From the NCBI GenBank assembly GCA_951217055.1, contig OX578276.1, positions 113,429,313-113,493,312 of the forward strand: a stretch of 64,000 nucleotides of DNA. Reading direction: 5' to 3'. A program made the position numbers and the translations under genes. A model generated the notes under the pieces. The model had not been told where the DNA came from. It worked only from the letters and a program-made list of their open reading frames with translations, and did not search any database. Numbering within the stretch: position 1 is the first letter of the stretch; each line of letters begins with the position of its first letter. Shown here piece by piece: positions 11,521 through 23,365 of this stretch. The DNA comes from Gerris lacustris (taxonomy: Eukaryota > Arthropoda > Insecta > Hemiptera > Gerridae).

Positions 11521-11882
11521 AGTCGTAGTTACCTTAGACGGGTAAGACGATCCACTTGTTCGAACCTCGCAATCAGGCCTTACAGTAGACCCATTTTACT
11601 TTCCCCGTGGTGGAGAGTTCCAGCTACTTCACACATCATACATTTGTACATTGTACCGCCGAAGCGAGTATGATGTGGTCATTAGCAAGCTATATAAGCG
11701 TGCATTAAAGTGTGGGGGAAGAGAACCCCTTAGGGGGTGCCCTCGCCCTGCTCCGTCCGTGATTCATAGATGCAATTTAGAGTACCATGGCACGGGATCG
11801 AACCTACGACCTCGAGTTGCCTCGACTCAGTGATAGCTGTGCGGCGCGGCGCCTTTAACACCTCGGCCACCCTGGCTCTCTA
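11521..11882 (-). mobile_element. tRNA-derived SINE
   Basis: Read on the minus strand, the element starts at about 11880 with a class II tRNA-like head. The A box-like TGGCCGAGGTGTTAAAGG is at 11852-11869, followed by a long variable-arm-like region and the B box-like GGTTCGATCCC at 11794-11804. A tRNA-unrelated body runs to about 11525 and contains a second GTTCGAAC-like box near 11562. The head resembles Leu/Ser tRNAs. The end of the element and its target duplication were not resolved. Confidence 0.65.
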
Positions 11883-11885
11883 TAC

Positions 11886-12587
11886 TTTTACCAAGTCAAT
11901 ACGCTTTTAATTATAACTTCACATATATGTCCGGGATAAATCTTGAAAAATGTTGGCAGTAAAATTCAGGAATTCATCATTGACGATCAGGGCAGCTAAG
12001 TGAGTCTAGAATAGATTACAAGATTTAATGTGACGAAGACTGAAAAGGAGAAAATAATATTATAAAAAAACAAAAACAAAAAACAAGGTTTTATAAAACA
12101 TGCACTAAAAAAGAGAAAATTATTTTTTTAACGGCATAGTAACAGCTTTTGTCATTTGTTGATAGCACCTACACTTTGACATACAACATACACATATAGT
12201 ATGATCGACCGCAGTACTATGGCTTTTAAAACTTATTTTCTCCGTTTTAGTGCGTGTTTAATAACAAGCTTGTTTTTTTTGTTATTAAAAAATATGTATT
12301 ATTATGTAGGTATATTCTAATTAGACAATTATAGATTATTTTAAATTTAACCACAAGGGGGTTTTTAAATTATAAGTATGCACAAATGATTGGTTGGAGT
12401 TATGTTTTTTTTAAACTACACATTAATATTTCAAAAAATAAACTAAATTTTAATATTTTAGAAAATTAACAGAAATTCAATATTTACAATATTTATTTCT
12501 AGCAACTCTGAAACACATTTATAAATAATAAGGCAGTCTACTCTTCAGGAATGAGTTGGTAGAGATAGGTCATCTTCGATTGCAAAG
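11886..12587. other. non-coding, nothing recognised
   Basis: AT-rich with several homopolymer runs; no ORF worth calling. Confidence 0.5.
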
Positions 12588-12812
12588 AAACTATCTCTCC
12601 ATATAAAATAATATTAGTATGTTTATCAAAGCCTCACGTTGAGTTTTATGTTAGTCTTTGACATCATATGACTACCCACTATATATTATTTTACACACCA
12701 CTAATAATATTTTTTGAAGTAACTCTAATTTTTCCATAATCGGCACTGATGATGGCTAAAAAGCCTAAAGCTGCTTTGACACATAAGTATTATTTGACTT
12801 GGAGAGACCCCT
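12588..12812 (+). mobile_element. dispersed repeat family A, fullest copy, with terminal inverted repeats
   Basis: The left end (CTATCTCTCCATATAAAATA... TTTATCAAAGC) and the right end (GCTTTGACACATAAGTATTA... GGAGAGACC) are imperfect inverted repeats of about 40 bp. The interior carries TTAGTCTTTGACATCATATG and the core CACTGATGATGGC...GCCTAAAGCTGC shared with 130-285 and 3032-3075. About 225 bp, non-coding; a MITE-like element of unassigned family. Confidence 0.6.
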
Positions 12813-14029
12813 GTGCAGATTAACATTTTCTCGAAAACTCACAAATAAACAAATTCTCCTCTCCAGTACTCTATCGTGGGGCACATTGTGTATATATTTA
12901 ACAATAATATAAATATTTATCTTGAGTTTGTGATTATAGTTTAGGGGACTTTCTTCATTATATTAGTTTTGATTATGTAATGAGAGAATGAAACATTGCA
13001 TTAAACAATGCCTACATTTATGATTATATAAGTTAATTGTAGGTTAAGATGTTTGAGGATGTCCAGTAATAGGGTAAATCAAGAGAGAAAGATATTGAGA
13101 GCACACAGACTTCCTCCACCTGCCTTATCCAACACTTCTTAAGGTCAACACTAAACTTTTTATATTATTTTTTATTTTGACCATTTTCATAAATTCTTCA
13201 AGTAAAGAAGAAAGACCATTAACAGCTAATTATAGAGGCAGGTGTCGTCCACGAGTCACATGTATCTCCAGGGTAATTAATTTCATAATATTATTAAGAG
13301 TTAAGTGTAGTTTGAGCAGTAGCTCTTTGATAACATCGTTTTTCAGGTTAATTTAATTTTTTTTAGAAGTTTAAAAAGAAGAACATCCAAGTACAAAGCA
13401 TTATAACATTATTATTAGTATTGCATTATTTTTTTTTTTGAGGTGAAAATTAAATCACGAAGTAAACCCTTATACCATTATCTATCACACACCTCTATCT
13501 TTTCAGCACAAGGTAAACTGACAGTAATGAAATGCTATTTATTTACCCGCATATAGATAAAATTGTATAAGGACAAAATGGCTTCCTTCTAAAGTGATCC
13601 AAAACATCAATCTATATTATATCAGTAAACATAATTTACTAATATTAATTTAAAAAAGTTATAACTATAATAAATAAGAGTCAAATTAGGAAGCAAATGA
13701 ATTATAGGTTAGTAAGACGCGTGTTCAGCTAAAACCTCAATATTCTGTTTATTAACCTTCATGATTTAACTTGCAGGATGGAACTTTTTTTTAATTTAAA
13801 TAAATTTAAAAGTTTGAAAAAAAATTCTTTAATGGAACTTTACTTAAAATAAACTCTCTGAAAAAATATTATTTTATTTTAATTCAAACTACATTTAAAG
13901 AAAAAGTTTTATAAATAATAAGTTTTATGAGTGATAAGTTTTATAAAAGAGTTATACATAAATTCGACATTATTGCACGCACGTGAATAGTACAATTATA
14001 TTGACAAGATTAGATACTTAAACTTAATA
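12813..14029. other. non-coding, nothing recognised
   Basis: AT-rich. No repeat partner in the window was noticed. Confidence 0.5.
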
Positions 14030-14338
14030 ATTATTCTTCTTGTTTGTGGTCTTTAGGGATTAAAATTAAAAAACAACTATTTTTTAGTAGTTTTGCTAGG
14101 TGTACCCTGTAGTAATATTTTGATGTCGTAGGCGGATCCTTTAATTAAATTTAATCCTTTATTAACCAACTATTTTTTAATTATAATATTTTTAATTTTA
14201 GCTATATTTCGCCCAAACCTAAGCATCTTCATCTTCATTCTTTTGGGCGAAATATAGCTAAATTTAAAAAATATTATAATTAATAAATAGTTGTTTTTTA
14301 ATTTTAATCCCTAAAGACCATAAAGAAGAAGAATTTAT
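14030..14338. mobile_element. inverted-repeat (MITE-like) element
   Basis: Outer arms: GGTCTTTAGGGATTAAAATT followed by AAAAAACAACTATTT on the left (about 14049-14083) and its reverse complement at about 14285-14320. Inner arms: AGCTATATTTCGCCC (14201-14215) and GGGCGAAATATAGCT (14246-14260). The left side carries about 100 bp more than the right, flanked by repeated AACTATTTTTTA, which looks like a later insertion or duplication. No ORF. Confidence 0.7.
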
Positions 14339-16701
14339 AATTAAAGGGATCAACTGAAGAATTAATATTCATCCATATAAAAGTGTAAGAAAAGCGACCT
14401 TAACAAAATTTACAGACACATTTTTCGTTAAAGTTAACAAAACACTTTTGACATAAGGCAGCCGTAGTGCTAAGGTGGTAAAATTACTCCCTGACTTTCC
14501 TAAAAGAAATTTTATATTCTAACTACTACAAAACTGACGTTGTTCTTCAAGAACATTAATAAGTCCTTCTGAAAAGAATGGTTATTGACCTTTCAATAAA
14601 AACGAATCATTAGGAAAAAAGTAAAAACAAAGCAATAAAACAATAGGCTTATTATTCATACTTGGAAAGAACGACTGTTTTGTTGATTTCGTATTAAGTG
14701 CGATTAATAGATCATTATCACTCAGAATAAAGCAATTATTACAAAACATTTACTTAGAATCTTCTCCTATTGCCTTTTCTTGATTGTAGAATCTAATTTG
14801 TTTTCTAGAATTTTAATGTTTACTAGATTGTACAGCAAATTGTATGGTCTAGTTTATAAGTGCTATTAATTTGTATGTAAAATAGAAAAGAAACATTTTT
14901 AAAATGATTTTGGTCTATGCGCTTTTCTTTGTAACTCTACATTATAATTTTAAAGAAGTCTAGGTGTGTGTTATTAATGTGTCAGAGGACTTCGATGCTC
15001 GTTGTTATTGCTGAGGGGAAAAGTGTTGTGTCTAATCGGAGAGTAAGGCTGCAACTCGATCCGTATAATAGTTACAGGTTTACGGTACGGGGCAAGAGCT
15101 CATCATTAGAGAAGTTAATGGTTTAGCGTCTGTTTTTCTGACTTTATACACTGAAATTAATAAGCGTGCTATCTGGGCAGAGCCTGTGAAGCTAATTGGG
15201 GGGCGATGTATATCTTAGAGGGCTCGTGACGTCAGCCAGGGCCCTCTTTCTGATAGTAATTTGGAACCTCGGAAACATCTTTACTATTTTATGGAGCGTG
15301 GAAGAGTTGCCTAGAGCTAACTGTTATTTACATCATTCAATCCTTTCTCTTTAATTTCAAAATGAAAATTCGACAGAAACGGAACTAAGTGAAGCGGCGT
15401 TACAAAGATAAAAAAGTAAACACTACTTAATAAGCACGAATAATTGAGAAACAAAACTTAAACTACACGTGTCAAGTAGATTAAGGTGAAGTAATGTATT
15501 GTCCCAATAATTATAAGTATGTAATTGCCGTTAAATAATTCCTAAATAATAAAGACACTACTAGTGTAAATGAGTAAAGTTTTGTTATGGAAAAACTAGA
15601 CGATTATACAAAGTTGACTCAAAAGTACCAATGAAGTTAAACACCTCATACTAACTTTAATAATTATGTTAAAGTAATTCCGTGCATTATAAAGCATTAT
15701 TTACGCCTAATTGAATAGTAGTAGATGACTGCCTGCAACAAGTAATTGAGATAATGCGAAATATAACGAGTAAATACTCAGCTTAAAAGTCTATTAAATA
15801 TGTACAAGTACAAACTCATTATTGCTTATAAATGAAATACACTTAGAACTAAGAGACATGAAAACTCTATCATGTAAGTAGTTATTGTAATATCATCTTA
15901 CTTAAGTGTATCATAAAATATGCGTCAAAAGCTATTACATGCATAAAGAACTACCTAAACAATTTGCTAACGATAAATAAAAATAACCTCTAATGATTAA
16001 AAGTTAAAAGAAGCATAAAAAAATGTTTTCATACAAATTAACAACTATTTAATATAAAATTTATAATTTAATAGTATTTTCCGATCGGCAACTTCAGTAT
16101 CTATAGGGCAACACTTTAGCTAAGGCTGAGAAGGTAACCTTTGTATTGATTACCTGTGGTAATTGATAATAAAGTTAAGAGATTCTAATCGGATATTTCT
16201 AAGATGTCAAGATGTGTCATCATATATATGGAAGATAGATCCTGTAGGATGTCTTTCAAGTGTGACTAAACCCTATAATATAGCTTAATTCCTCTGCACT
16301 AGACCTATATATAGGATCCTGTAATATTGCTTGATTTTCCAATTGTTATTTTCACGCCTTATTACCTATTTACAGTTATTAAATATAATCACAAAGATTC
16401 TTTCCTTCATATCTTCTGAATGTTCCCATGCTGACCCCAAGACTAAGTTACTGCTAAGGTCAGATATGAAGCATTAATGGCTGCAATTTGTGCATTAATT
16501 TTAACTGGTGTTTTCTAAGGATTGTGAACCAGACGTATAATCGTTTCTAAAGCTGTCTTTTAAAACAACGTCATTACATTTTTCAGGGTTCTTGAGGTTG
16601 AAACTAAGTACTTATTTGTTTAAGATTTTTTCTACTTCATTGATCTCTTCTTCAAAATGTTATATTTTAGTTTTCCACCTGCCATGACTTCCACCCAGAA
16701 A
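14339..16701. other. non-coding, nothing recognised
   Basis: About 2.4 kb. A slightly more GC-rich stretch at about 14990-15310 contains no frame I can assign. No repeats shared with other parts of the window were noticed. Confidence 0.45.
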
Positions 16702-17922
16702 TAATAGTTATTTATGCACCTAGGGAGTAAAGTAAGCCATTATTCCCTGAGCGAAAAAGGTTGTTCTTGAGGCGAAGCCGAAGGAACCATGGTCCCTAAA
16801 TCCCAAAGCGAAGCCGAGGGAATTAGATTCTTTAATTCCTGAGGCGCAGCCGAGGGAGATAATTATCGCGAGGGGAACAATGGCACTTTACTCACGAGGT
16901 ACATACAATATTTTATCTCCAGTAGGATGAAAATACATATTTGCGTCCATTGCACAGTTTTTATTTATTATTTTAATAAATAACAATAATTATTAGCCCT
17001 TTTAATAGCAGATATAAGAGGTACACTATTAATAACAAATATTAATTGGAATTAAACTCAAATAGAAGGTTAAGATGCAGGTTATAAACAAAGATAAACA
17101 TGGTCAAAAAAGCGCAGTGCCGCCAACCTTATTTCTACAACTTTATTACATTAGCCATTCATTTTCTACTATTTATAAAACAATTAAGTTGCAATCTTTA
17201 CTTTTTTGCCCTACTTTACTTTTTCGCCCTACTTTTACTTTTTCTCCCTACTTTTTGAGTTCAGGGATGAAAAGACCTGTTTTAGTCCCTCTACACTAAT
17301 TCAAAATCATAACTTTTTATCCCTACTGGATATAAAATAATTTTATCTCCAGTAGGGGGACTAAAACAGGTCTTTTCATCCCTGAACTCAAAAAGTAGGG
17401 AGAAAAAGTAAAAGTAGGGCGAAAAAGTAAAGTAGGGCAAAAAAGTAAAGATTGCAACTTAATTATTTTATAAATAGAAGAAAAAGAATGGCTAATGTAA
17501 TGAAGTTGTTGAAATCAGGTTGGCGGTACTGCGCTTTTTTGACCATGTCTATGTTTGGTTATATTGTTTATAACCTGCATCTAAATAACTTTCTATTTGA
17601 GTTTAATTCCAATTCGTATTTGTTTTTCATATTGAATCTCTTATATCGGCTATTAAAAGTGCTAATAATTATTGTTATTTATTAAAATAATAAATAAGAA
17701 CTGTGCAATAGACGAAAATGTGTATTTTCTTCCTACTGGAGATAAAATATTGTATGTACCTCGTGAGTAAAGTGCCATTATTCCCCTCGCTTATTCGGTT
17801 ATTCCCTCGGCTTCGCCTCGGAATTTAGGGACCATGGTTCCTTCGGCTTCGCCTCATGAACCAACTTTTTCGCTCAGGGAATAATGGCTTACTTTACTCC
17901 CAAGGTGCATAAATAACTATTA
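16702..17922. mobile_element. 1.2-kb foldback palindrome
   Basis: Two arms of roughly 590 bp run inward from TAATAGTTATTTATGCACCT at the left edge and its reverse complement at the right edge (17903-17922) to a short spacer at about 17300-17350. Matching blocks include GGAGTAAAGTAAGCCATTAT, ATTTTATCTCCAGTAGG, AAAAAAGCGCAGTGCCGCCA and AAAGACCTGTTTTAGTCCC, with scattered differences between arms. Each outer arm holds two or three copies of a GCGAAGCCGAGGGAA-like unit. The short frames in the arms are mirror images of non-coding sequence. It is a Foldback-like or long-TIR MITE; no transposase is present. Confidence 0.85.
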
Positions 17923-17994
17923 CACTCTGATTCTCTTGTACATTAGTCCTATTTCTAATTTTTTGCTACAATTTTATTTTTTATAATTACTTAC

Positions 17995-18270
17995 TTACTT
18001 GCACCACTCTTTAAGGGCTCTACGGCCCATAGAAGGTCCTCCTTAATGACTTTTCCCCAATTTATTCTGTCCTATAAGCTTTCCTCCGCTAACATCTGGC
18101 TCCCATGCAGCTCATAGGTCAACCCATCTCTTCCTCAGTCTACCTATGTTTCTCCGCCCATGAAGTCATTGCACTTTTACTTTAGATGTAGTTTACTTTG
18201 AAATTATATACCATGAGACACTATCATGGGCTTGCTTAAAATCGATGAACAGTTAGTGCAGTGTGATGTA
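17995..18270 (-). pseudogene. non-LTR retrotransposon scrap (RT and C-terminal fragments)
   Basis: The minus-strand translation, with frameshifts and stops, gives an RT box like DFKQAHDSV near 18240-18265. A C-terminal stretch follows, like GRRNIGRLRKRWVDL and RALKEWC (about 18000-18165). In intact elements these parts lie some hundreds of residues apart, so this copy has a large internal deletion. It is dead. Confidence 0.55.
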
Positions 18271-20840
18271 TGTTTTAACATTTCTCCATTATTTATATAT
18301 TTAAAATATAATAATAAAAGATTGATCTGCGTTTTTATCAAAACATTTTTAAGATTTCCAAAAAGAAAGAGGTTGTTATAACATTAATTAGAATATTCGA
18401 TAAGTAATCCCTCTTAAATTGTTGGTTTATAAGGTAAGCTTATTTATTTCCTCATTTTTAAAGGTTGAAGTACATTAATAATAAAATACAATTTATACAA
18501 CAATAGAATATTAGTTTTTCCAAAAGCAAATAACTATCGTTTAAAGCACATTTTTTTAAAAAACAACCTCTAAATTGTATTCTAAATCATAATCTTTATT
18601 ACTATAATAATAATAATATACTCTTTTATGAAAGATAAAAGAAATTTACAGCTTTAGATATATGCAGTAGACTAGGGTTTTATACAATAAACAAATGTTA
18701 ATATAAAAATACTTTGTTTTAATTTTACGACATACGGAAGAGTGGAAAAAAAATTTGAATAATGAAGGTGCGGTCATATTATAATTAGTCTTAGTTATAA
18801 GATAATGGAATAGATAATTATTCAGTTATAGGGTTTTTTTCGGGAGCTAATTCATAATCCACACAATAATATGGTAAACATCTCTTTTGGTTAAAATAGC
18901 CTTAATATATCTGAGGCCTTTAGTGTTTACCCTAAGGTGAAAACAGCTACCGACTTGATTATAATATCATAGTATGTCTAATCTAAATTACTTCATATTT
19001 TAATACACCAGTGTTACTTTCTTATCACAAAAAATTGAAAATATTCAAAAGTAGTGTAAATTAATAAGATATGCGCGAATTGATGTCTATCAAAGTATGA
19101 CGCCACCAGACTAGGTTATTCGGGGTAATGACTCCCATATTTTATCCCAAAAAGCAGTTAATGTGTTCACCTGGAAAGAACAACTGACAATTAATCATTT
19201 TTAAAATCACTTCTGAGCAAACAACATGATTATTCATTTTTTAAAAACTTATTTAACGTATCTCTTTCATTTTGTAAATAAAATTGGTGAAGGATCAGTA
19301 GACCAACAAATCGAGGACTATTAGCTAATATACAATCAAGGCCTTAAGAATGAAATAAATATCGTGTATTAATTTTTTTTTAGATTTATTAACTTTAGAT
19401 TTTAGTTGTGGATACCTAAATTTTTAGTAAAGCTGAAGGCTAATAAATATATTGGTATTTTTTAAAAAATATTTTGTTATTAGTTACAATGCGTATTTGT
19501 TTAGGATAATTGTTATCGTTGGAAAAATTGTTGTTTGAAAAATAATTGCTGTCAATGACTAAAAGGAAATGTCGTTTCTATAAATATATTTTTTCATTTT
19601 TTATGTGGCGATTGATATCAGTGTTTTAAATGTAAGCATAGTCCTGATGCCCAACTGAAGGAGATTTTGGGTGGATATATTGGCATTTTACAAAATTACC
19701 GATTACTAAAGAGACTTGGGATTTTAAAAATTCGTGTGTTTTTCTAACGATAACTGGCGTAAAATTGACTAATTTGAACGAAATTCAGTACACAGGTGCA
19801 TCACAGCATTTGCGACAACTGTATAGTTTTTTCAATTTTATTTTCACCTCTCTAGGAATCAAACCCAGATTGTTGTCAGGATTTATATTAAGATCCAGTG
19901 TGAGCGCGTTATGATCTCGATCACTAATCCAATGAAAAAATGTATTACTATATTAAATAAGGTAAATAACAAACTAGGTATAAATACCCATAAGCACATT
20001 TTTTTATACATATATCAACATTTTTATTCTAGGTATATACATGTATTATCTACCAACATTTTTGCTTGCTATGTATACCTATCCTATATTAACAAGCAGA
20101 GAAAATTAAAATAAAATCTCAGGATGAACAAATCCTGCTTTTATGAACATTCTATCTTCATGTAAACGCAAGTGAATAAGAAAAAGTAAGTCAGAGAGAT
20201 CCATCAAAACGACAGCTATAGAAGATAGAAAATATTTAAAAAAGTCATATTTTTCGAACTACAGTAACATTCTTTCCAAGACAGCCAAAATAATTTTCTT
20301 TCTAAAGTAATAATATATGGTAAAATTGCATCTTAAGGTAGCTAGCACTTAAAAAAACATTTTTAAGAACAAACAAGAAAAATGTTCAAGTTATTCTGCA
20401 GCAAATGTTCAAGAATTAGACGATACACTAAAACAAATCTGATAAAATATAGAATGTGGTAAATAGATAAGATCGTGCGAGCATTTCTTTTCCCATCGTT
20501 GAACTACAGAAGCGTGATTTACATCAAGAGTTGCAATTCCATAAAGAAAGATAAATTAAAATTGCTAGTGGTAAATTGTTATTGTACGAAAGATGAATAT
20601 AATAATAAAACACAAATATATGTAAATAAGAACCTAGAATAGATGGTAGTTTAATTTGATGTATTTTGAACACGTCATACCAAAGGTTCACAATTTGGTT
20701 GGAATACGTATACATACAAATAAATAACTTTACAATAAATTATCATATTAGTTTACAATTAAATTTAAAGTACAGGTATTTCCTGATAATTATCTGATTA
20801 GATGTTGAAAAATGAGTTAATCTTTACTCAGAAGACCCAA
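18271..20840. other. non-coding, nothing recognised
   Basis: About 2.5 kb of AT-rich sequence. A short frame at 19911-20114 (Tyr/Leu-rich) and one at 20524-20715 on the minus strand look like chance ORFs in low-complexity DNA. Confidence 0.45.
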
Positions 20841-21475
20841 TCAATGTTCGATGTTAGATAAATGTAAGGTATAAATTCTCCCTCTGGGCTTTTTCCCCTC
20901 ACCCCTGGCATCAAGGGCTCTTCGGGTAAGTCTTTGAGTGTTCGTGTTCATCCTATTCACGTGTCCGAACCATCGTAGTTGAGAATTTTCAACTGTCATC
21001 GTTGCGAGCTGTATGTCTAGCCCCAGTCTAATGGTTGAGTTCCTGACCCTGTCTCTCCTTGACTTTCCTGCTACCCTCCTTAAATATCGCATTTCAGTTG
21101 CTTGGATGCGGCTAAGGTTATTTTTTGTCAATGCCACGATTCGCAACTATACGTTAGTGCGGGTATATAAACAGTTTTGAAGACAGTCATCTTCGTCTTC
21201 TGATTTTCTTCTGCTTTGGTGATGATATCTCTGTTCATGGCTTGATAGAGACTCCTGAAGCCGCTATTCTCGCTTGAAGTTCTTCCTTAAACATGTTGTC
21301 TATGCACACACCATCAATCCTAGGTATTTAATACTATTCACTTGTTCTAGTTTCTCTTCGTAAATGGTGATCCGGTGCTCGAGCTTTTGCCTCGAAATTA
21401 CCATGGTCTTGGCTTTAGCGACGTTAATTTTGAGGCCTCTCGATTCGAGGTCCTCTGTTGTGTACTAAGCTTTAT
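20841..21475 (-). pseudogene. degenerate non-LTR retrotransposon RT, C-terminal part
   Basis: On the minus strand from about 21475 downward the fragments read ...ESRGLKINVAKAKTM, then SIKYLGLMV, a frameshift, SLYQAMNRDI, and VYIPALTYSCESWH. An open 101-residue piece (21146-20841) follows, with SRIQATEMRYLRRVAG, LRWFGHVNRM and GEGKKPRGR. This order (thumb KYLG box, YGCESW-type box, GHV.RM, PRGR) is typical of LINE RT C-termini in insects. At least one frameshift and several stops are present, and the sequence is cut after the PRGR motif. It lies about 300 bp beyond the 3' tail of the Jockey-like copy at 21782-23365 and is a different element. Confidence 0.7.
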
Positions 21476-21793
21476 ATTACACGTTCCTGATGTATATTGA
21501 AAATTATAATATAAGAGCTTAGCCAATATAAGAGCACAATTCTACGCGAGTTCTTAATGCGCCGCATCACTAATTTGTATAACAGGATATAGTAACAAGA
21601 AACTGATTCAAATTAATGGGTACAAGGGCCCATAGAGGTGCGATTTGTTGTACAACCATGTTGAACAATTTGACAATTAACTAAAAAGGACAGTATTGTC
21701 CAAATATGTATAAATTATACACATAAATATAGATCTTCAAATCTATGGACAGATACTGTTGGTATGAAAGTTCTTGAACATGCCCTTACACAA

Positions 21794-23365
21794 TTTTTTT
21801 TTTTTTTTTTTTTTTTTAATTTTACATATATATTACTTGCAATTTCATTTTGCTATAAGTAATAATGATAACAAATTTTATGAGTGACATGGATTGTCAT
21901 GAGAGGAGAGGCTACCCAGTGGTAGTACTCCTGTCGTGCGTAACATTAATCTAACATGTAATCCATAACATTAACATTAAACAGTAACATTAAATCTAGT
22001 GCATCGGTTGAGGTTGTGAACTATAGTAGCAGGTCACGAGGCCAATGCCTCTTCAGCCGACGGGGTGGTTGATCAGGGATATGAAGGGATGCCATGGATT
22101 TGACTAAAGGATTAGGATGGTGATTTAAGGTTTCATGGAAATGTTTATAACGGGTAGAAGCGAGGTCATGAACAAAAGGAATTTTTAGGTCGTGGTGAGT
22201 TGTAAGGTTAGAAACGTATGGTGGGGAATTGGTGATTTTTCGAAGGATCTTTGATTGAAGGGATTGGAGTCTATAGGAATTTGAGCGCTTGGTGCAACCC
22301 CAGAGCTCAATTCCATAGGTCCAAATGGGTTTAAGGATTGTATTATAAATAAGGATTTTGTTATAAAGGGATAGGTGGGATCTTTGGTCAAGAAGTCGCA
22401 AGAGCAGTTTATATCGTCTGTTAGTGTCCGTACGTTTAGTTTTGGTGTGTTGAGCCCAAGTCAATCGTCGATCAAGGTGTAGTCCTAGATATCTTACGGA
22501 AGAGGATTGTGGGATCACTGCTTGGTTGAGGATGACTGGAGGACAAGTTGAATGTCTGAGAGTAAAAGTGACATGGACACTTTTCTGCTCATTAATTTTT
22601 ATCCTCCATTTCCTCAACCAAGGTTCAAGAAGGATAAGGTGGTTTTGGATATTGGTTGCTGCTATATTAGGGTCGTGGGAGGAGGAAAATATACATTTTA
22701 CATCAGCAAAGGTAGCTATTTGGGTACTTGGATGTTGGGGAATATCAGATGCATAAAAGGAGTACAGCAAAGGACCTAGAATACTTCCTTGTGGTACACC
22801 AGCAAGTATAGGACTCGTAGGTGAGCGAGAAGAGCCACAGCTTACATGGAAGTGTCTTTCATGGAGATAGGATTTGAGGATAAGGTAGTAGGTAAAGGGA
22901 AGGACGCCCTTTAGTTTCCACAGCAGACCCTGGTGCCAAATCCTGTCAAAGGCCTGGGCCTCGTCTAGGAAGACACCAGTGCAATACTGTTTCCGCTCAA
23001 GGGAGGACGAGATGGAGTCTACAATGCGATGACACTGTTGGATGCTGGAATGTTGGGAGCGGAAGCCAAACTGATGATTGGGTAGGATATTGGATGACTG
23101 GAATATTTTTGAGATACGTCTTAAAAGGAGTTTTTCTAGGATTTTGCCGAAGATTGGAAAAAGGCTAATTGGACGATAGGATGTAACAAGGTGGTGTGGT
23201 TTATTAGGTTTAGGGAACATTTTGATAATGCTATATTTCCATAGGTAAGGAAAATATGTTGTGCGGAGTACAGCATTGTAAATATAAGTTAAAAGGATGA
23301 TGGATTCATTAATTGTACAATCGACCAAAATGTTACAACAAATCTCACCGTGAATGGGGCCCTTA
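21794..23365 (-). mobile_element. 5'-truncated Jockey-like LINE with poly(A) tail
   Basis: The minus-strand element contains an RT ORF (23328-22021), a 3' UTR of about 200 bp and a poly(A) tail (T run at 21794-21817). Coding similarity can be followed upstream to about 23363, where it stops inside the RT, so the copy is 5'-truncated. GCCCTTA occurs at 21782-21788 and at 23359-23365 and may be the target duplication; five extra bases lie between it and the tail, so this is uncertain. Confidence 0.75.
22021..23328 (-). CDS. Jockey-like non-LTR reverse transcriptase, defective
   Basis: A 435-residue open frame covering RT from just before the fingers to the C-terminus. It has SYRPISL at 50-56, the first catalytic box FLD...AFD at 120-128, GVPQGSILGP at 177-186, FADV at 207-210 where FADD is expected, and SVRYLGLHLDRRLTW in the thumb, and it ends in LKRHWPRDLLL. 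The second Asp of the FADD box is replaced by Val, which should abolish polymerisation. No endonuclease or gag-like ORF1 remains because of 5' truncation. The frame has no stops, so the insertion is not very old. The Met at 23328 is the first in the frame and not a natural start. Confidence 0.85.
   Translation of the reverse strand: MVDCTINESIILLTYIYNAVLRTTYFPYLWKYSIIKMFPKPNKPHHLVTSYRPISLFPIFGKILEKLLLRRISKIFQSSNILPNHQFGFRSQHSSIQQCHRIVDSISSSLERKQYCTGVFLDEAQAFDRIWHQGLLWKLKGVLPFTYYLILKSYLHERHFHVSCGSSRSPTSPILAGVPQGSILGPLLYSFYASDIPQHPSTQIATFADVKCIFSSSHDPNIAATNIQNHLILLEPWLRKWRIKINEQKSVHVTFTLRHSTCPPVILNQAVIPQSSSVRYLGLHLDRRLTWAQHTKTKRTDTNRRYKLLLRLLDQRSHLSLYNKILIYNTILKPIWTYGIELWGCTKRSNSYRLQSLQSKILRKITNSPPYVSNLTTHHDLKIPFVHDLASTRYKHFHETLNHHPNPLVKSMASLHIPDQPPRRLKRHWPRDLLL

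Noticed and set aside
17075..17685. Frames in the arms of the 1.2-kb palindrome
   Set aside because: They lie in mirrored arms with no conserved reading frame between the arms and no recognisable domain.
22526..22779. Plus-strand frames opposite the Jockey-like RT
   Set aside because: Antisense shadows of the RT frame.
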